Below, piece by piece: positions 43,148 through 51,214 of a stretch of 64,000 nt of DNA. A program made the position numbers and the translations under genes. The stretch spans positions 62,001 through 126,000 of the forward strand of contig CAVXDE010000031.1 in assembly GCA_963760435.1 (NCBI GenBank). The letters run 5' to 3'. The first letter of the stretch is position 1. Every line of letters begins with the position of its first letter. Source of the DNA: JAFAXD01 sp963760435. Lineage in GTDB: Bacteria; Pseudomonadota; Alphaproteobacteria; Rhizobiales; Xanthobacteraceae. The notes beneath the pieces are model-generated. The model did no database searches and was not told the DNA's origin. It saw only the letters and a list, made by a program, of their open reading frames with translations.

Positions 43148-45952
43148 GTGACGATCGAACCTGTCACCTCTGCTGACCGCCTGATCGATACCGGTCATTT
43201 GAGCCGCGATGCCGATAAGGACGTTCCGCTGCGCGACGACATCCGGCTGCTGGGCGGCATGCTGGGAGATGTCGTGCGCGAGCAGGAAGGCCAATCCGTA
43301 TTCGATCTGATTGAGCACATTCGCCGCACCTCCGTGCGTTTTCATCGTGATGCCGACAAGGTCGCCCGGCGCGAGCTTCATTCCATTCTGGACGGACTGT
43401 CCGCGGTTGCGACGGATCAGGTTATCCGCGCCTTCAGTCATTTCTCGCATCTCGCCAATATTGCCGAGGACCAGCATCACATCCGTCGCAACCGCGCCCA
43501 TGCGCGCGAAGGGTCGCAAGCCCGCGAAGGTACGATCGGCTATGCGATCGATCATGCCATCGCGAATGGGGTTTCTGGACCCACGCTGCGTGCGTTTTTC
43601 GATCACGCGTTGGTCAGTCCGGTCCTGACCGCGCATCCGACCGAGGTGCGTCGCAAGAGTACGATCGATCGCGAAATGGAGATCGCACACCTGCTGACGG
43701 AGCGCGATCGCCCGGACCTCACGCCGCCCGAGCGGATGGACACTATCGACGCGTTGCGCCGTGCCATCCTGATCCTCTGGCAGACCAGCCTTCTGCGCAT
43801 CACCAAATTGACGCTGGTCGATGAGATCGCGAATGGAATTTCCTATTACGACTATACATTCCTGCGTGAATTGCCGCGGCTCTACGGCGAGATCGAACGC
43901 CTCGTCGAAACGGCGGCACCGGATGCAAGCGGCCCGTTGCCGTCATTTTTCCGCATGGGCAGTTGGATCGGCGGCGATCGCGATGGCAACCCGTTTGTGA
44001 CGGCGGACACGTTGCGGCAGGCCTTCCTGATGCAAAGCCATCAAGCCTTGCGCTTCTTTCTCGATGAGGTGCACGCGCTCGGAGCGGAGCTCTCGCTCGA
44101 CGGACGTCTTGTACAAGTCTCGCCGCAGCTGGAACGCCTCGTCGTCACATCACCCGATCACGGACCGGCACGAGAACACGAACCCTATCGCCGCGCCATC
44201 GCAGGCATTTATGCGCGACTGGGAGCAACGGCTCGCGCGTTGCTCGGTCAGTTCGAGGATCCTCGACATGCGCCTGGAAAGGCCGAGCGTTATCAGGACG
44301 CGGGCGAGGTCAAGGCGGATCTCGACATCATTCACCAATCACTGATCAACAATGGATCCGCGGTTCTGGCGCGCGGTCGCTTGGGTCACCTACGCCGCGC
44401 TGTTGACTGTTTTGGTTTCCATTTGGCGACCGTTGACCTCCGGCAGAACTCCGCCGTGCACGAGCGCACGGTTGCCGAGCTACTCGCTACCTCCGGCACT
44501 CACAGCAGCTATCGCGAGCTGCCCGAGGATGAGCGGATCGCCCTTCTCGGCAAAGAGCTTGCAACGTCGCGCCTGCTGGCCTCTCCCTTCATGACATATT
44601 CCGACGAGACCGCGTCGGAACTGGCGGTTCTACGCACGGCCGCAGATGCGCGCGCCCGATTCGGCGATGCCGCGATCCGCAATTGCATCGTCTCGATGAC
44701 CGAAGGCATCTCCGATCTGTTGGAAATTGCAGTTTTACTAAAGGAGGCTGGCCTTCTGCGGCCCAACGAAGTCGCGTTGGACCTCAATATCATCCCGCTG
44801 TTTGAGACAATCGGCGACCTTGCTCACTGCCCGAGCATCATGGACCGCCTGTTTGAGCTTCCAGTGTACCGCGCGCTCGTCAAAGCACGCGGAGATTTTC
44901 AGGAAGTGATGTTGGGCTATTCCGACAGCAACAAGGATGGTGGGTTCCTGACGTCGAACTGGGCACTCTACAAGGCTGAACGTGCGCTTGTTGAGGTGTT
45001 TCGCCGGCACGGTGTGCGCCTGTGCCTTTTTCATGGCCGCGGCGGATCCGCCGGTCGTGGCGGTGGTCCGAGCTATCAGGCAATTCTGGCGCAGCCCGGA
45101 GGCGCGGTGCAGGGCGCGATCCGGATCACCGAGCAAGGCGAAGTGATTGCCGCCAAATATTCCAACCCTGACGTTGGCCGGCGGAATCTCGAAGTGTTCG
45201 TAGCAGCCACCCTGCACGCGACCCTTGCACACGAGCAAGAGCAGGCGCGGTTCGATGGATATTTGGAGATCATGCAGGAATTGTCCGACGCCGCATGGCG
45301 GGCTTACCGGTCGCTGGTCTACGAGACCGAGGGTTTCGAGCAATATTTCTGGCAGTCGACGGTGATTGGCGAGATTGCAAATCTCAACATCGGCAGCCGG
45401 CCGGCGTCGCGGACGCGCTCGATGCGCATCGAGGATTTGCGGGCAATTCCCTGGAGCATCAGCTGGAATCAGTGCCGGGTGATGCTGCCGGGCTGGTTCG
45501 GCTTCGGCAGCGCCATCAAAGCCTGGCTCGCTCGTCATCCCGCCGGCGGCCTGGAGACACTGCAGGCAATGTACCGTGAGTGGCCGTTCTTCGAGTCGCT
45601 GCTCTCGAAGATCGACATGGTGCTGGCCAAAACGGATTTCGCCATTGCCTCGCGTTATGCGGAGCTGGTGGACGATGTTCGATTGCGGCAAGTCGTGTTC
45701 GATCGGCTGCAATCGGAATGGACGGATACGATCGCGATGGTGCTCGCCATCACCCGGCAGAACGCGTTGCTGGAACACAACCCGCTGTTGGCGCGCTCAA
45801 TCCGCAACCGATTCCCTTATCTCGATCCGCTCAATCACGTGCAGGTCGAATTGCTGCGCCGGCATCGCGCCGGCAGTGCTGACGCCGGAGTGGTCGCCGG
45901 CATTCATCTCACCATCAACGGACTGGCGGCCGGTTTGCGCAATACCGGGTAA
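43148..45952 (+). CDS. ppc: Phosphoenolpyruvate carboxylase
   Basis: A 934-residue anaplerotic enzyme making oxaloacetate from PEP and bicarbonate. Catalytic His lies in VLTAHPTEVRRKS near residue 163, RIGSWIGGDRDGNP appears as MGSWIGGDRDGNP near residue 277, with LGYSDSNKDGGFL near residue 590 and the glycine-rich loop FHGRGGSAGRGGGP near residue 635. The C-terminus ends TINGLAAGLRNTG, the usual allosteric-site end. The start is GTG 43148. Confidence 0.97.
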   Translation: MTIEPVTSADRLIDTGHLSRDADKDVPLRDDIRLLGGMLGDVVREQEGQSVFDLIEHIRRTSVRFHRDADKVARRELHSILDGLSAVATDQVIRAFSHFSHLANIAEDQHHIRRNRAHAREGSQAREGTIGYAIDHAIANGVSGPTLRAFFDHALVSPVLTAHPTEVRRKSTIDREMEIAHLLTERDRPDLTPPERMDTIDALRRAILILWQTSLLRITKLTLVDEIANGISYYDYTFLRELPRLYGEIERLVETAAPDASGPLPSFFRMGSWIGGDRDGNPFVTADTLRQAFLMQSHQALRFFLDEVHALGAELSLDGRLVQVSPQLERLVVTSPDHGPAREHEPYRRAIAGIYARLGATARALLGQFEDPRHAPGKAERYQDAGEVKADLDIIHQSLINNGSAVLARGRLGHLRRAVDCFGFHLATVDLRQNSAVHERTVAELLATSGTHSSYRELPEDERIALLGKELATSRLLASPFMTYSDETASELAVLRTAADARARFGDAAIRNCIVSMTEGISDLLEIAVLLKEAGLLRPNEVALDLNIIPLFETIGDLAHCPSIMDRLFELPVYRALVKARGDFQEVMLGYSDSNKDGGFLTSNWALYKAERALVEVFRRHGVRLCLFHGRGGSAGRGGGPSYQAILAQPGGAVQGAIRITEQGEVIAAKYSNPDVGRRNLEVFVAATLHATLAHEQEQARFDGYLEIMQELSDAAWRAYRSLVYETEGFEQYFWQSTVIGEIANLNIGSRPASRTRSMRIEDLRAIPWSISWNQCRVMLPGWFGFGSAIKAWLARHPAGGLETLQAMYREWPFFESLLSKIDMVLAKTDFAIASRYAELVDDVRLRQVVFDRLQSEWTDTIAMVLAITRQNALLEHNPLLARSIRNRFPYLDPLNHVQVELLRRHRAGSADAGVVAGIHLTINGLAAGLRNTG

Positions 45953-45959
45953 GGCAGCC

Positions 45960-46796
45960 TTATCGCTTCAGCAATTCCGATCGCACCGCTTCATAGTGTC
46001 GGTGCACGACGGCGGAGCCGTAACGTCGTTCGAGCCGGCGAATGGTGAAGTGCCCGTGCGCGAGCCGCTGAAAATGGTTCATGAAGATCATGTTGACGGT
46101 TGCGCCGCCGATCGCACCGAGGACCGGCACGGCGCTGGCCGCGGCGCGTTCGGAAGCGACGAGGCCGAAGCGGGACGCAATTTCAGTCACCAGACTGCTG
46201 ACCACTGTCGTCGAGGCGGCGTTGGCAACCCCGCGCTCGAGCAACAACGCAGATGCATCCTGGGTCAGCCGTGTCAGCAGGGTGCGCGAGGCGTAGTAGC
46301 CGACGTCAAGACGTTTGCGCGAGCTTCCGTTCGTCAGTCCAAACACTTCTACGCATGCGAGGCGCGCCTCGAGCGTGGATAGATCTTCGCCGTTATGGTG
46401 CGCGAGATCGGCAATCGCGCGCAGCATCAGGGTCGTGGTCACCGGTAGTTCGATGGCGAGCGCGGCGGCCCCGAAGAAACCGCTCACGCCGCCGCTGACG
46501 CCCGCGAGCAGCGACGAGGCGCGCACGGAGGGCGAGCGGGGTTTCGCCGGATCGAGCGACCGGATCGCCAGTTTCAGGCAATTGAACATGGCGAGCTCGA
46601 CCGCACGGTTGAACTGAGCGGTGGCGCTCCGCGGCATCATGCCCAACAGTTTATCGACTGGTTGGCCGGCATATTCGGCGAGCCGGGCGGCAAAATTTGG
46701 ATTTTCCAGGAGAACGACCGCGCGCCGCAGGGCTTTTTCGTGCACCGGCGCGAGCGGCGCGTCAGCCTCAGCGTTTAGCGAAATCAGCGTCGCCAT
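45960..46796 (-). CDS. EcsC family protein, last gene of the P-type ATPase operon
   Basis: A 278-residue EcsC-family protein. A small-residue-rich hydrophobic stretch (SLLAGVSGGVSGFFGAAALAIELPVTTTLMLRAIADLA region near residue 95) is typical, as are ACVEVFGL near residue 148 and a second Gly/Ala-rich segment AVPVLGAIGGATVNMIFMNHFQ near residue 235. The family has no defined biochemistry, though members occur near membrane-trafficking genes. Its start overlaps the ATPase stop by 13 bases, so the two are clearly one unit. It is convergent with ppc. Confidence 0.85.
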   Translation of the reverse strand: MATLISLNAEADAPLAPVHEKALRRAVVLLENPNFAARLAEYAGQPVDKLLGMMPRSATAQFNRAVELAMFNCLKLAIRSLDPAKPRSPSVRASSLLAGVSGGVSGFFGAAALAIELPVTTTLMLRAIADLAHHNGEDLSTLEARLACVEVFGLTNGSSRKRLDVGYYASRTLLTRLTQDASALLLERGVANAASTTVVSSLVTEIASRFGLVASERAAASAVPVLGAIGGATVNMIFMNHFQRLAHGHFTIRRLERRYGSAVVHRHYEAVRSELLKR

Positions 46797-48925
46797 AGCA
46801 AGGGACGAAGCCCGTTGAGGCTGGCCAAGATTGCGGAGCCGTTGCTGAGCATGGCAGTGGCGACCGGGCTGATCAGACCGCTCGGCAAGGCAAGCCCAAG
46901 GGCGAGCGTGTTGAGCCCGGCGACGATCGCGTAGTTCTGCTTGATCAGTCCTACGGTGCCTTTGGAGATTTCCACGGCCTTGACCAGTTTCCAGAGCGAA
47001 TCTTCCATCAATACCACATGCGCCGATTCGTGCGTGACTTCGGCACCGTGCTTCATGGCGATCCCGACGTCCGCATAGCTGAGTGCGGGAGAATCGTTGA
47101 TGCCGTCACCCACCATCGCGACCACGCGGCCCTCGCGTTGCAAATCTCGGATCACCTCGGCCTTGTCGGCAGGCAGCATGTCGGCGAACTGGTGGGTCAA
47201 TCCCAGGCGCCGGCCAACCGCACGCGCGACCACCGCATTATCACCTGTCAGCATAATGCTGTTCTTCACGCCGAGTTCATGCAAACGCTGCAGGACCGTC
47301 CGGCTCTCAGGGCGGATCTGATCCGCGTAGGGTACGAGGCCGGCAATTTCGCCGTCGACTGCAACATAGACGCAGGAGCACCCCTGCTCGTCGAAAGCAG
47401 CGCGATCCGAACTCGTTCGTTGGATGACAATGTTGCTTTCGCGCATGAAGCGCTCGTTGCCGACGTGCAGGTAGTAACCGTTCACCCGGCCTTCGACGCC
47501 GAGCCCGGCGCGATATTGCGTCTCGTCGCATGGCGGAATGTTGCAGCAAAGCTCCCTCGCGCGCGATCGCAGGGCTTCCGCCACCGGATGCTGCAGGCGT
47601 GTTTCGGCCGCAGCCGCAAGGCCGATCAGATGCTCGGGCGTGATGTGTTTCTGATACGAGACGATGTCGCGGACGGCAGGTACGCCGTGGGTCAGCGTGC
47701 CGGTCTTATCGAAGACGACGGTGTCGACCTCAGCCAGGCGCTCAATGTGCTTGCCGCTCTTAATGATGATGCCGTTGCGGGCGGCATTGGTCATGAACGA
47801 CAGCACGGCGGTTGGAGCTGCTACCCGGATGCCGGTTCCATAGTCGACAATGACGAGGTTGAGGAAACGGTTGAAGTCCGCGGACAGGGCCGCCGTCCCG
47901 CTCGCCAGCGCGAGCGTCGGTAACACCAGCCGGTCGGCGAGGCGTTCGGCGTGGTTCTGCATGCGCGTATCGCCGATCGGTGCCGATTCGACGAGGTGCG
48001 CGATTTGCCCTGCCGTGGTCGCGTCACCGACGCGAACGGCGCGGATCGTCAGCTGTCCGTCGCGGATCACGGTTCCGGCGAAGGCGGTTTCACCTTGTCC
48101 GCGCGTCACCGGCAGACCTTCGCCGGTGATCATCTTCTGATCGATCAAGGCCCGTCCATGGAGAATCTCGCCATCGACCGGAATCATCTCGCCCGGATAG
48201 ACCACGACTTCGTCGCCAACCACGAGCTCGGTAACCGGCCGGGACACGATCGTGCCATCGCAAACGACCCAGGCGGTTTTGGCCTGGAACTCGAGTAGCT
48301 CGCGGACCGCACGCCGTGACCCTGCCGCCGTGAAATCGCGGATTCCGTCGCCGAGCTTGATCAGCCACGTGATGATCGCGCCCGCCATCGGGTTGCCATG
48401 GGCCAGTGAGGCAAGGATGGCAAGCGTATCGAGGAAATCGACGTTGAGCCGGCCCTCACGGCGCCAGACGCCCCAAGCGCGGCGCGCGATCGGGAATCCG
48501 TTCCAGAGCATCAACGGTAGATTGATAGCTCGAACAATCGGATTGACGGTAAACGCCAGCGCCAGCGACAGCGTCGGCAATGCCAGCGGCGCTGCAAGCG
48601 CGCGCCCCAAGGATTGGGATCGGACTGCTGACTGACGTTCTGAAGTGGCCGGTTGTGCATGCGTTGGCGCATGCTGCACCATCGCGCGGAGCTCATCGAT
48701 GCTCATCAATGCGAGGCGGCCAAGCAGGGCCCGCAACAAGGGTTCGTGCGCCGGATCGAACTCGACGACGAGGCTCGCGCACTCGTAGTTGATGCGCGTC
48801 CGCTTGATGCCGGGTTGGCCGCGCAACCACGAAAGCGCCGCCTCAGCCAGCGAGCGGCGGCGGCGGAGCGCGGGAACAAATAGCCGCAGGCGCCCGGCCA
48901 TGAAATGGCGAACTGCAAATTCCAT
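46784..48925 (-). CDS. P1B-type (heavy-metal) ATPase without CPC motif, FezB-like candidate
   Basis: A 713-residue heavy-metal-type P-ATPase. An N-terminal HMA-like domain (~1-75) has HFMAGRLRLFVP but no CxxC. Actuator MITGEGLPV near residue 267, phosphorylation DKTGTLTHG near residue 406, the P1B-specific HP dipeptide in RLQHPVAEAL, and VGDGINDSPALS are intact, so it should be active. The membrane CPC metal site is replaced by Asp361-Tyr-Gly-Thr in VDYGTGIRVAAPTAV. It matches the unusual P1B subgroup that includes FezB of ferrosomes better than copper or zinc exporters. It is co-transcribed with an HMA-like protein, a DUF5132-like protein and EcsC. Confidence 0.85.
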   Translation of the reverse strand: MEFAVRHFMAGRLRLFVPALRRRRSLAEAALSWLRGQPGIKRTRINYECASLVVEFDPAHEPLLRALLGRLALMSIDELRAMVQHAPTHAQPATSERQSAVRSQSLGRALAAPLALPTLSLALAFTVNPIVRAINLPLMLWNGFPIARRAWGVWRREGRLNVDFLDTLAILASLAHGNPMAGAIITWLIKLGDGIRDFTAAGSRRAVRELLEFQAKTAWVVCDGTIVSRPVTELVVGDEVVVYPGEMIPVDGEILHGRALIDQKMITGEGLPVTRGQGETAFAGTVIRDGQLTIRAVRVGDATTAGQIAHLVESAPIGDTRMQNHAERLADRLVLPTLALASGTAALSADFNRFLNLVIVDYGTGIRVAAPTAVLSFMTNAARNGIIIKSGKHIERLAEVDTVVFDKTGTLTHGVPAVRDIVSYQKHITPEHLIGLAAAAETRLQHPVAEALRSRARELCCNIPPCDETQYRAGLGVEGRVNGYYLHVGNERFMRESNIVIQRTSSDRAAFDEQGCSCVYVAVDGEIAGLVPYADQIRPESRTVLQRLHELGVKNSIMLTGDNAVVARAVGRRLGLTHQFADMLPADKAEVIRDLQREGRVVAMVGDGINDSPALSYADVGIAMKHGAEVTHESAHVVLMEDSLWKLVKAVEISKGTVGLIKQNYAIVAGLNTLALGLALPSGLISPVATAMLSNGSAILASLNGLRPLLWRR

Positions 48926-48937
48926 CAGCGATAATCC

Positions 48938-49504
48938 TTAACGCGTCGCGTTCAGTGGGGTCTTGATGGTCACCGGCGCGGTTGCAGGCGCGCTCGGCGC
49001 TTGCATTTCGACGAAGTGATTGACGGCGAAGATCGCGAACGTCACCCATACTGGGGTTGCGGCGGTCGCTCCGATTTCGAGAAACATCACGCCGATGATG
49101 CCGACCGCAAACACGATCTTGAGATCGACCACATTGCCGGTCGCAACCTTGATCTCGCGATCAAGCTTCTTGCAGAAATCCACAACCGCTCTGGCGCTAT
49201 CCGAGTTACGGGCCAGATACTCTGCTTCTTGTTGAAGCTTGTTCGCGAATTCGTCGATTTGAGTCGGCGGCGGCGCGCCCGGACGCAAACGGCCATGGAA
49301 TTCATGATGCCGGTCGACGTCGTAATGGAGCACGACGCTGCCGGTCAGCGGGTTTGCGGTGACGTGCTCGATGCCCGGAATAACCGCGAACGTCTCACTG
49401 ATTTGTTGTAGGAGCTCGGGATTGCCCTTGGCGGACGGGATCTTCATGCGAACCCGTCCGGGCACCTGATGCGCAATGCTGAGCTTGAGCTTGGCCTTGG
49501 CCAT
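48938..49504 (-). CDS. HMA2-like membrane protein, partner of the P-type ATPase
   Basis: A 188-residue protein with an N-terminal ferredoxin-like HMA domain (about 1-70: HQVPGRVRMKIP, GIEHVTANPLTGSVVLHYD) lacking the CxxC metal site. A helical linker with heptad-like character follows, then two hydrophobic helices near residues 127-166. The domain resembles the ATPase's own N-terminal domain (shared PGR-type turn), so it may contact or regulate it. It is 12 bases upstream of the ATPase start and 52 bases after the DUF5132 gene. The function is inferred only. Confidence 0.75.
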   Translation of the reverse strand: MAKAKLKLSIAHQVPGRVRMKIPSAKGNPELLQQISETFAVIPGIEHVTANPLTGSVVLHYDVDRHHEFHGRLRPGAPPPTQIDEFANKLQQEAEYLARNSDSARAVVDFCKKLDREIKVATGNVVDLKIVFAVGIIGVMFLEIGATAATPVWVTFAIFAVNHFVEMQAPSAPATAPVTIKTPLNATR

Positions 49505-49556
49505 GACGCTACGTATGCTCAGCCACTTGGCTGCATTTCATCCGAACTGTGCCGCG

Positions 49557-49970
49557 TCACGCTGCAGACGCAACCGTTGCTCGCTTGGCGTCATTTTCAG
49601 CCGCAGCCGCATTGGTCTCGGCCTCTGCATCAACCTCAGCGACAATGTCGTGGACGTGCTCTTCGGCCTCGGCGACCAGTTCGCGCGTCTTGCGTCCGAC
49701 GCGATAAGCGCTACGCACCGTCGATTTGACCAACGGGTTCAGCGCCGTGCCGATCTGCGGCAGGAATTTGGGCACCAGCATCGCGGCAACCCCGAGCGCA
49801 AGTCCAGGGATCAGCGCCGCCTCGAACACAAGCGCGCCGACGCCAACAACAGCCACCGTCGCCACTGTGGCGGCTGTGGTGTTGTAGTTCTGCTCACCCT
49901 GTTCCGTCGGATCAGTGGGCTCTACCGCAGCGTCTTCATGATTGAGGCTGTGGCCATCGAGCTTAGACAT
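49557..49970 (-). CDS. DUF5132-like small membrane protein
   Basis: A 137-residue protein starting the operon. A charged N-terminus is followed by two Gly/Ala-rich hydrophobic helices (about residues 30-67: VATVAVVGVGALVF, LIPGLALGVAAMLVP), then an amphipathic basic region (VKSTVRSAYRVGRKTRELV) and an acidic Ala/Glu tail. It matches the DUF5132 type seen beside metal ATPases. Ferrosome and magnetosome clusters often contain small Gly-rich membrane proteins of this style. The start is ATG 49970, or TTG 49976, which is better spaced from an aaaggag SD. Confidence 0.65.
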   Translation of the reverse strand: MSKLDGHSLNHEDAAVEPTDPTEQGEQNYNTTAATVATVAVVGVGALVFEAALIPGLALGVAAMLVPKFLPQIGTALNPLVKSTVRSAYRVGRKTRELVAEAEEHVHDIVAEVDAEAETNAAAAENDAKRATVASAA

Positions 49971-50064
49971 CGTCAAATCAAACTCCTTTTTGTCGGTGCC
50001 GAGGGGCGCCACGCAACCTGCGGCAGCCCGTCATGCGGACCCAAATAATGATCGCGCATCAGCA

Positions 50065-50093
50065 CCTTGGGCCCCGACGCGGGCCCTACAAGG
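50065..50093. terminator. GC-rich hairpin between gcrA and the ATPase operon
   Basis: Stem built from CCTTG/CAAGG and GGGCCC/GGGCCC around a CGACGC loop, with a 2-base bulge. It is downstream of gcrA (minus strand) and upstream of the DUF5132 gene. It has no T tract, so it may be a weak terminator or a leader structure. Confidence 0.45.
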
Positions 50094-50149
50094 CCACCAT
50101 GAGCCAGATTTATGACAGTATGAATAAAGCCTGGGTCGTGCGCCCGACC

Positions 50150-50641
50150 CTAATCGCGGTTCGGGCGGCGGTCGCGGCGCCGGTCGGCGACCGGCTGATA
50201 GGCGATGCGGGCGTGATACGTGCAATAGGGAACCCCCTCGGATGACGGTCCGCCGCAGAAGGCGAATTCCGCACTGCCAGGGTCGCCGATCGGCCATTTG
50301 CACCGATGATCGCTCAGCTCGATGAGCGAGCAGCGCTGCCCCATCGGGACGACGTTTTCGACCACCTCGGGTTCTGCCACGACATCGAGATCATAAGCGG
50401 TGGCCAGTGCGGTGTTCCCACGCACTGCCGGGCGAATACGCAACATGGCGTGGGTGCGTGGCTTGCGCGGGCGCGGGGCATTGGCAGCTAAGCTCTTGGT
50501 CCGTCCCGACAATCCCAACCGGTGCACTTTGCCAATGACGGCATTGCGGGTAACGCTGCCGAGCTCATTGGCAATCTGGCTAGCCGACAGCCCATCCGCC
50601 CACAGCTTCTTCAGGAGCTCTACACGTTCGTCCGTCCACAT
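50150..50641 (-). CDS. gcrA: GcrA cell cycle regulator
   Basis: A 163-residue GcrA. The N-terminal DNA-binding region is MWTDERVELLKKLWADGLSASQIANELGSVTRNAVIGKVHRLGLSGR. The C-terminal zinc-like/sigma-interacting part has CSLIELSDHRCKWPIGDPG and FCGGPSSEGVPYCTYHARIAYQP. GcrA works with CcrM-methylated GANTC promoters in Caulobacterales and Hyphomicrobiales. GANTC sites at 50675, 50946 and 51043 fall upstream, but they are not denser than chance. Confidence 0.94.
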   Translation of the reverse strand: MWTDERVELLKKLWADGLSASQIANELGSVTRNAVIGKVHRLGLSGRTKSLAANAPRPRKPRTHAMLRIRPAVRGNTALATAYDLDVVAEPEVVENVVPMGQRCSLIELSDHRCKWPIGDPGSAEFAFCGGPSSEGVPYCTYHARIAYQPVADRRRDRRPNRD

Positions 50642-51114
50642 CGTCCTTATCCTTCTTCAGATCGCCACATCTCGGATTCCACGGCCCACGGGCAAGGCAT
50701 GCCGCCCCAGGTCGCCCCCGAGACGCGCCCGCACCGCAACGGTTCGGACCTGAACAAAATCCACCCTCGCCAACGGGCAACCCAATTAGCCGCCCGCCCA
50801 GTCATCTGACGCCTGACGCAACCTAGAAGGTCGATTGCCGACACGACATATCGTGTCTCGACGATCTAAACCTACAATATGCGGAGAGTCGCACGCAAGA
50901 GTCCGCAGGGGCGCAGTCCACATGTTCGTCTGCGCGATGAGCAGAGAATCTGCCCAGCCTGGCAATTCGATGGCACGAATGGGCAGTTTTTCGAGCGCGT
51001 CGGGCAAATTCGACAGCCCGCACTAACCGAAAAGCACCACTAGAATCATATATTTGCTGGTTGAGCCCAGGTTTGGATATCGGTCCAGCCAGCTCTCCAC
51101 AACACCAGTTCAGG

Positions 51115-51142
51115 TTGACACGACAGGGCCGCGATCTAGAAT
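51115..51142 (+). promoter_or_regulatory. Sigma70-like promoter for argD
   Basis: -35 TTGACA (51115-51120), 16-base spacer, -10 TAGAAT (51137-51142). This is one mismatch from full consensus across both elements. The predicted start is about 51149, 66 bases before the argD GTG. Confidence 0.7.
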
Positions 51143-51149
51143 ATGAGTG

Positions 51150-51182
51150 GTGCCGCCCGGAGAGGCGGCACATTTCATTTTG
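51150..51182 (+). promoter_or_regulatory. Leader hairpin with T-rich tail ahead of argD
   Basis: GTGCCGCC / GGCGGCAC stem with a 6-base loop, then atttcattttg. It lies directly downstream of the promoter and in front of argD. It could be an attenuator or a 5' stabilising hairpin. It sits almost at the predicted transcription start, which is unusually early for an attenuator. Confidence 0.5.
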
Positions 51183-51214
51183 CACCGCGCCATCTCAGAC
51201 GGACGAGCACGACC

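Larger units (their letters stand above)
50642..51214. other. Long intergenic region between gcrA and argD
   Basis: A 573-base region with no convincing gene. It holds the divergent gcrA and argD promoters, an 18-bp inverted repeat GACACGA-N4-TCGTGTC at 50840-50857, a sigma70-like promoter at 51115-51142, and a hairpin with a T-rich tail at 51150-51182. Short frames through it show no family similarity. Confidence 0.55.

Noticed and set aside
47018..47923. 301-codon open frame opposite the P-type ATPase
   Set aside because: Shadow of the ATPase, whose motifs and operon context are convincing.
50642..51214. CcrM/GcrA GANTC-rich regulatory region
   Set aside because: Three GANTC sites in 573 bases is about what is expected by chance.
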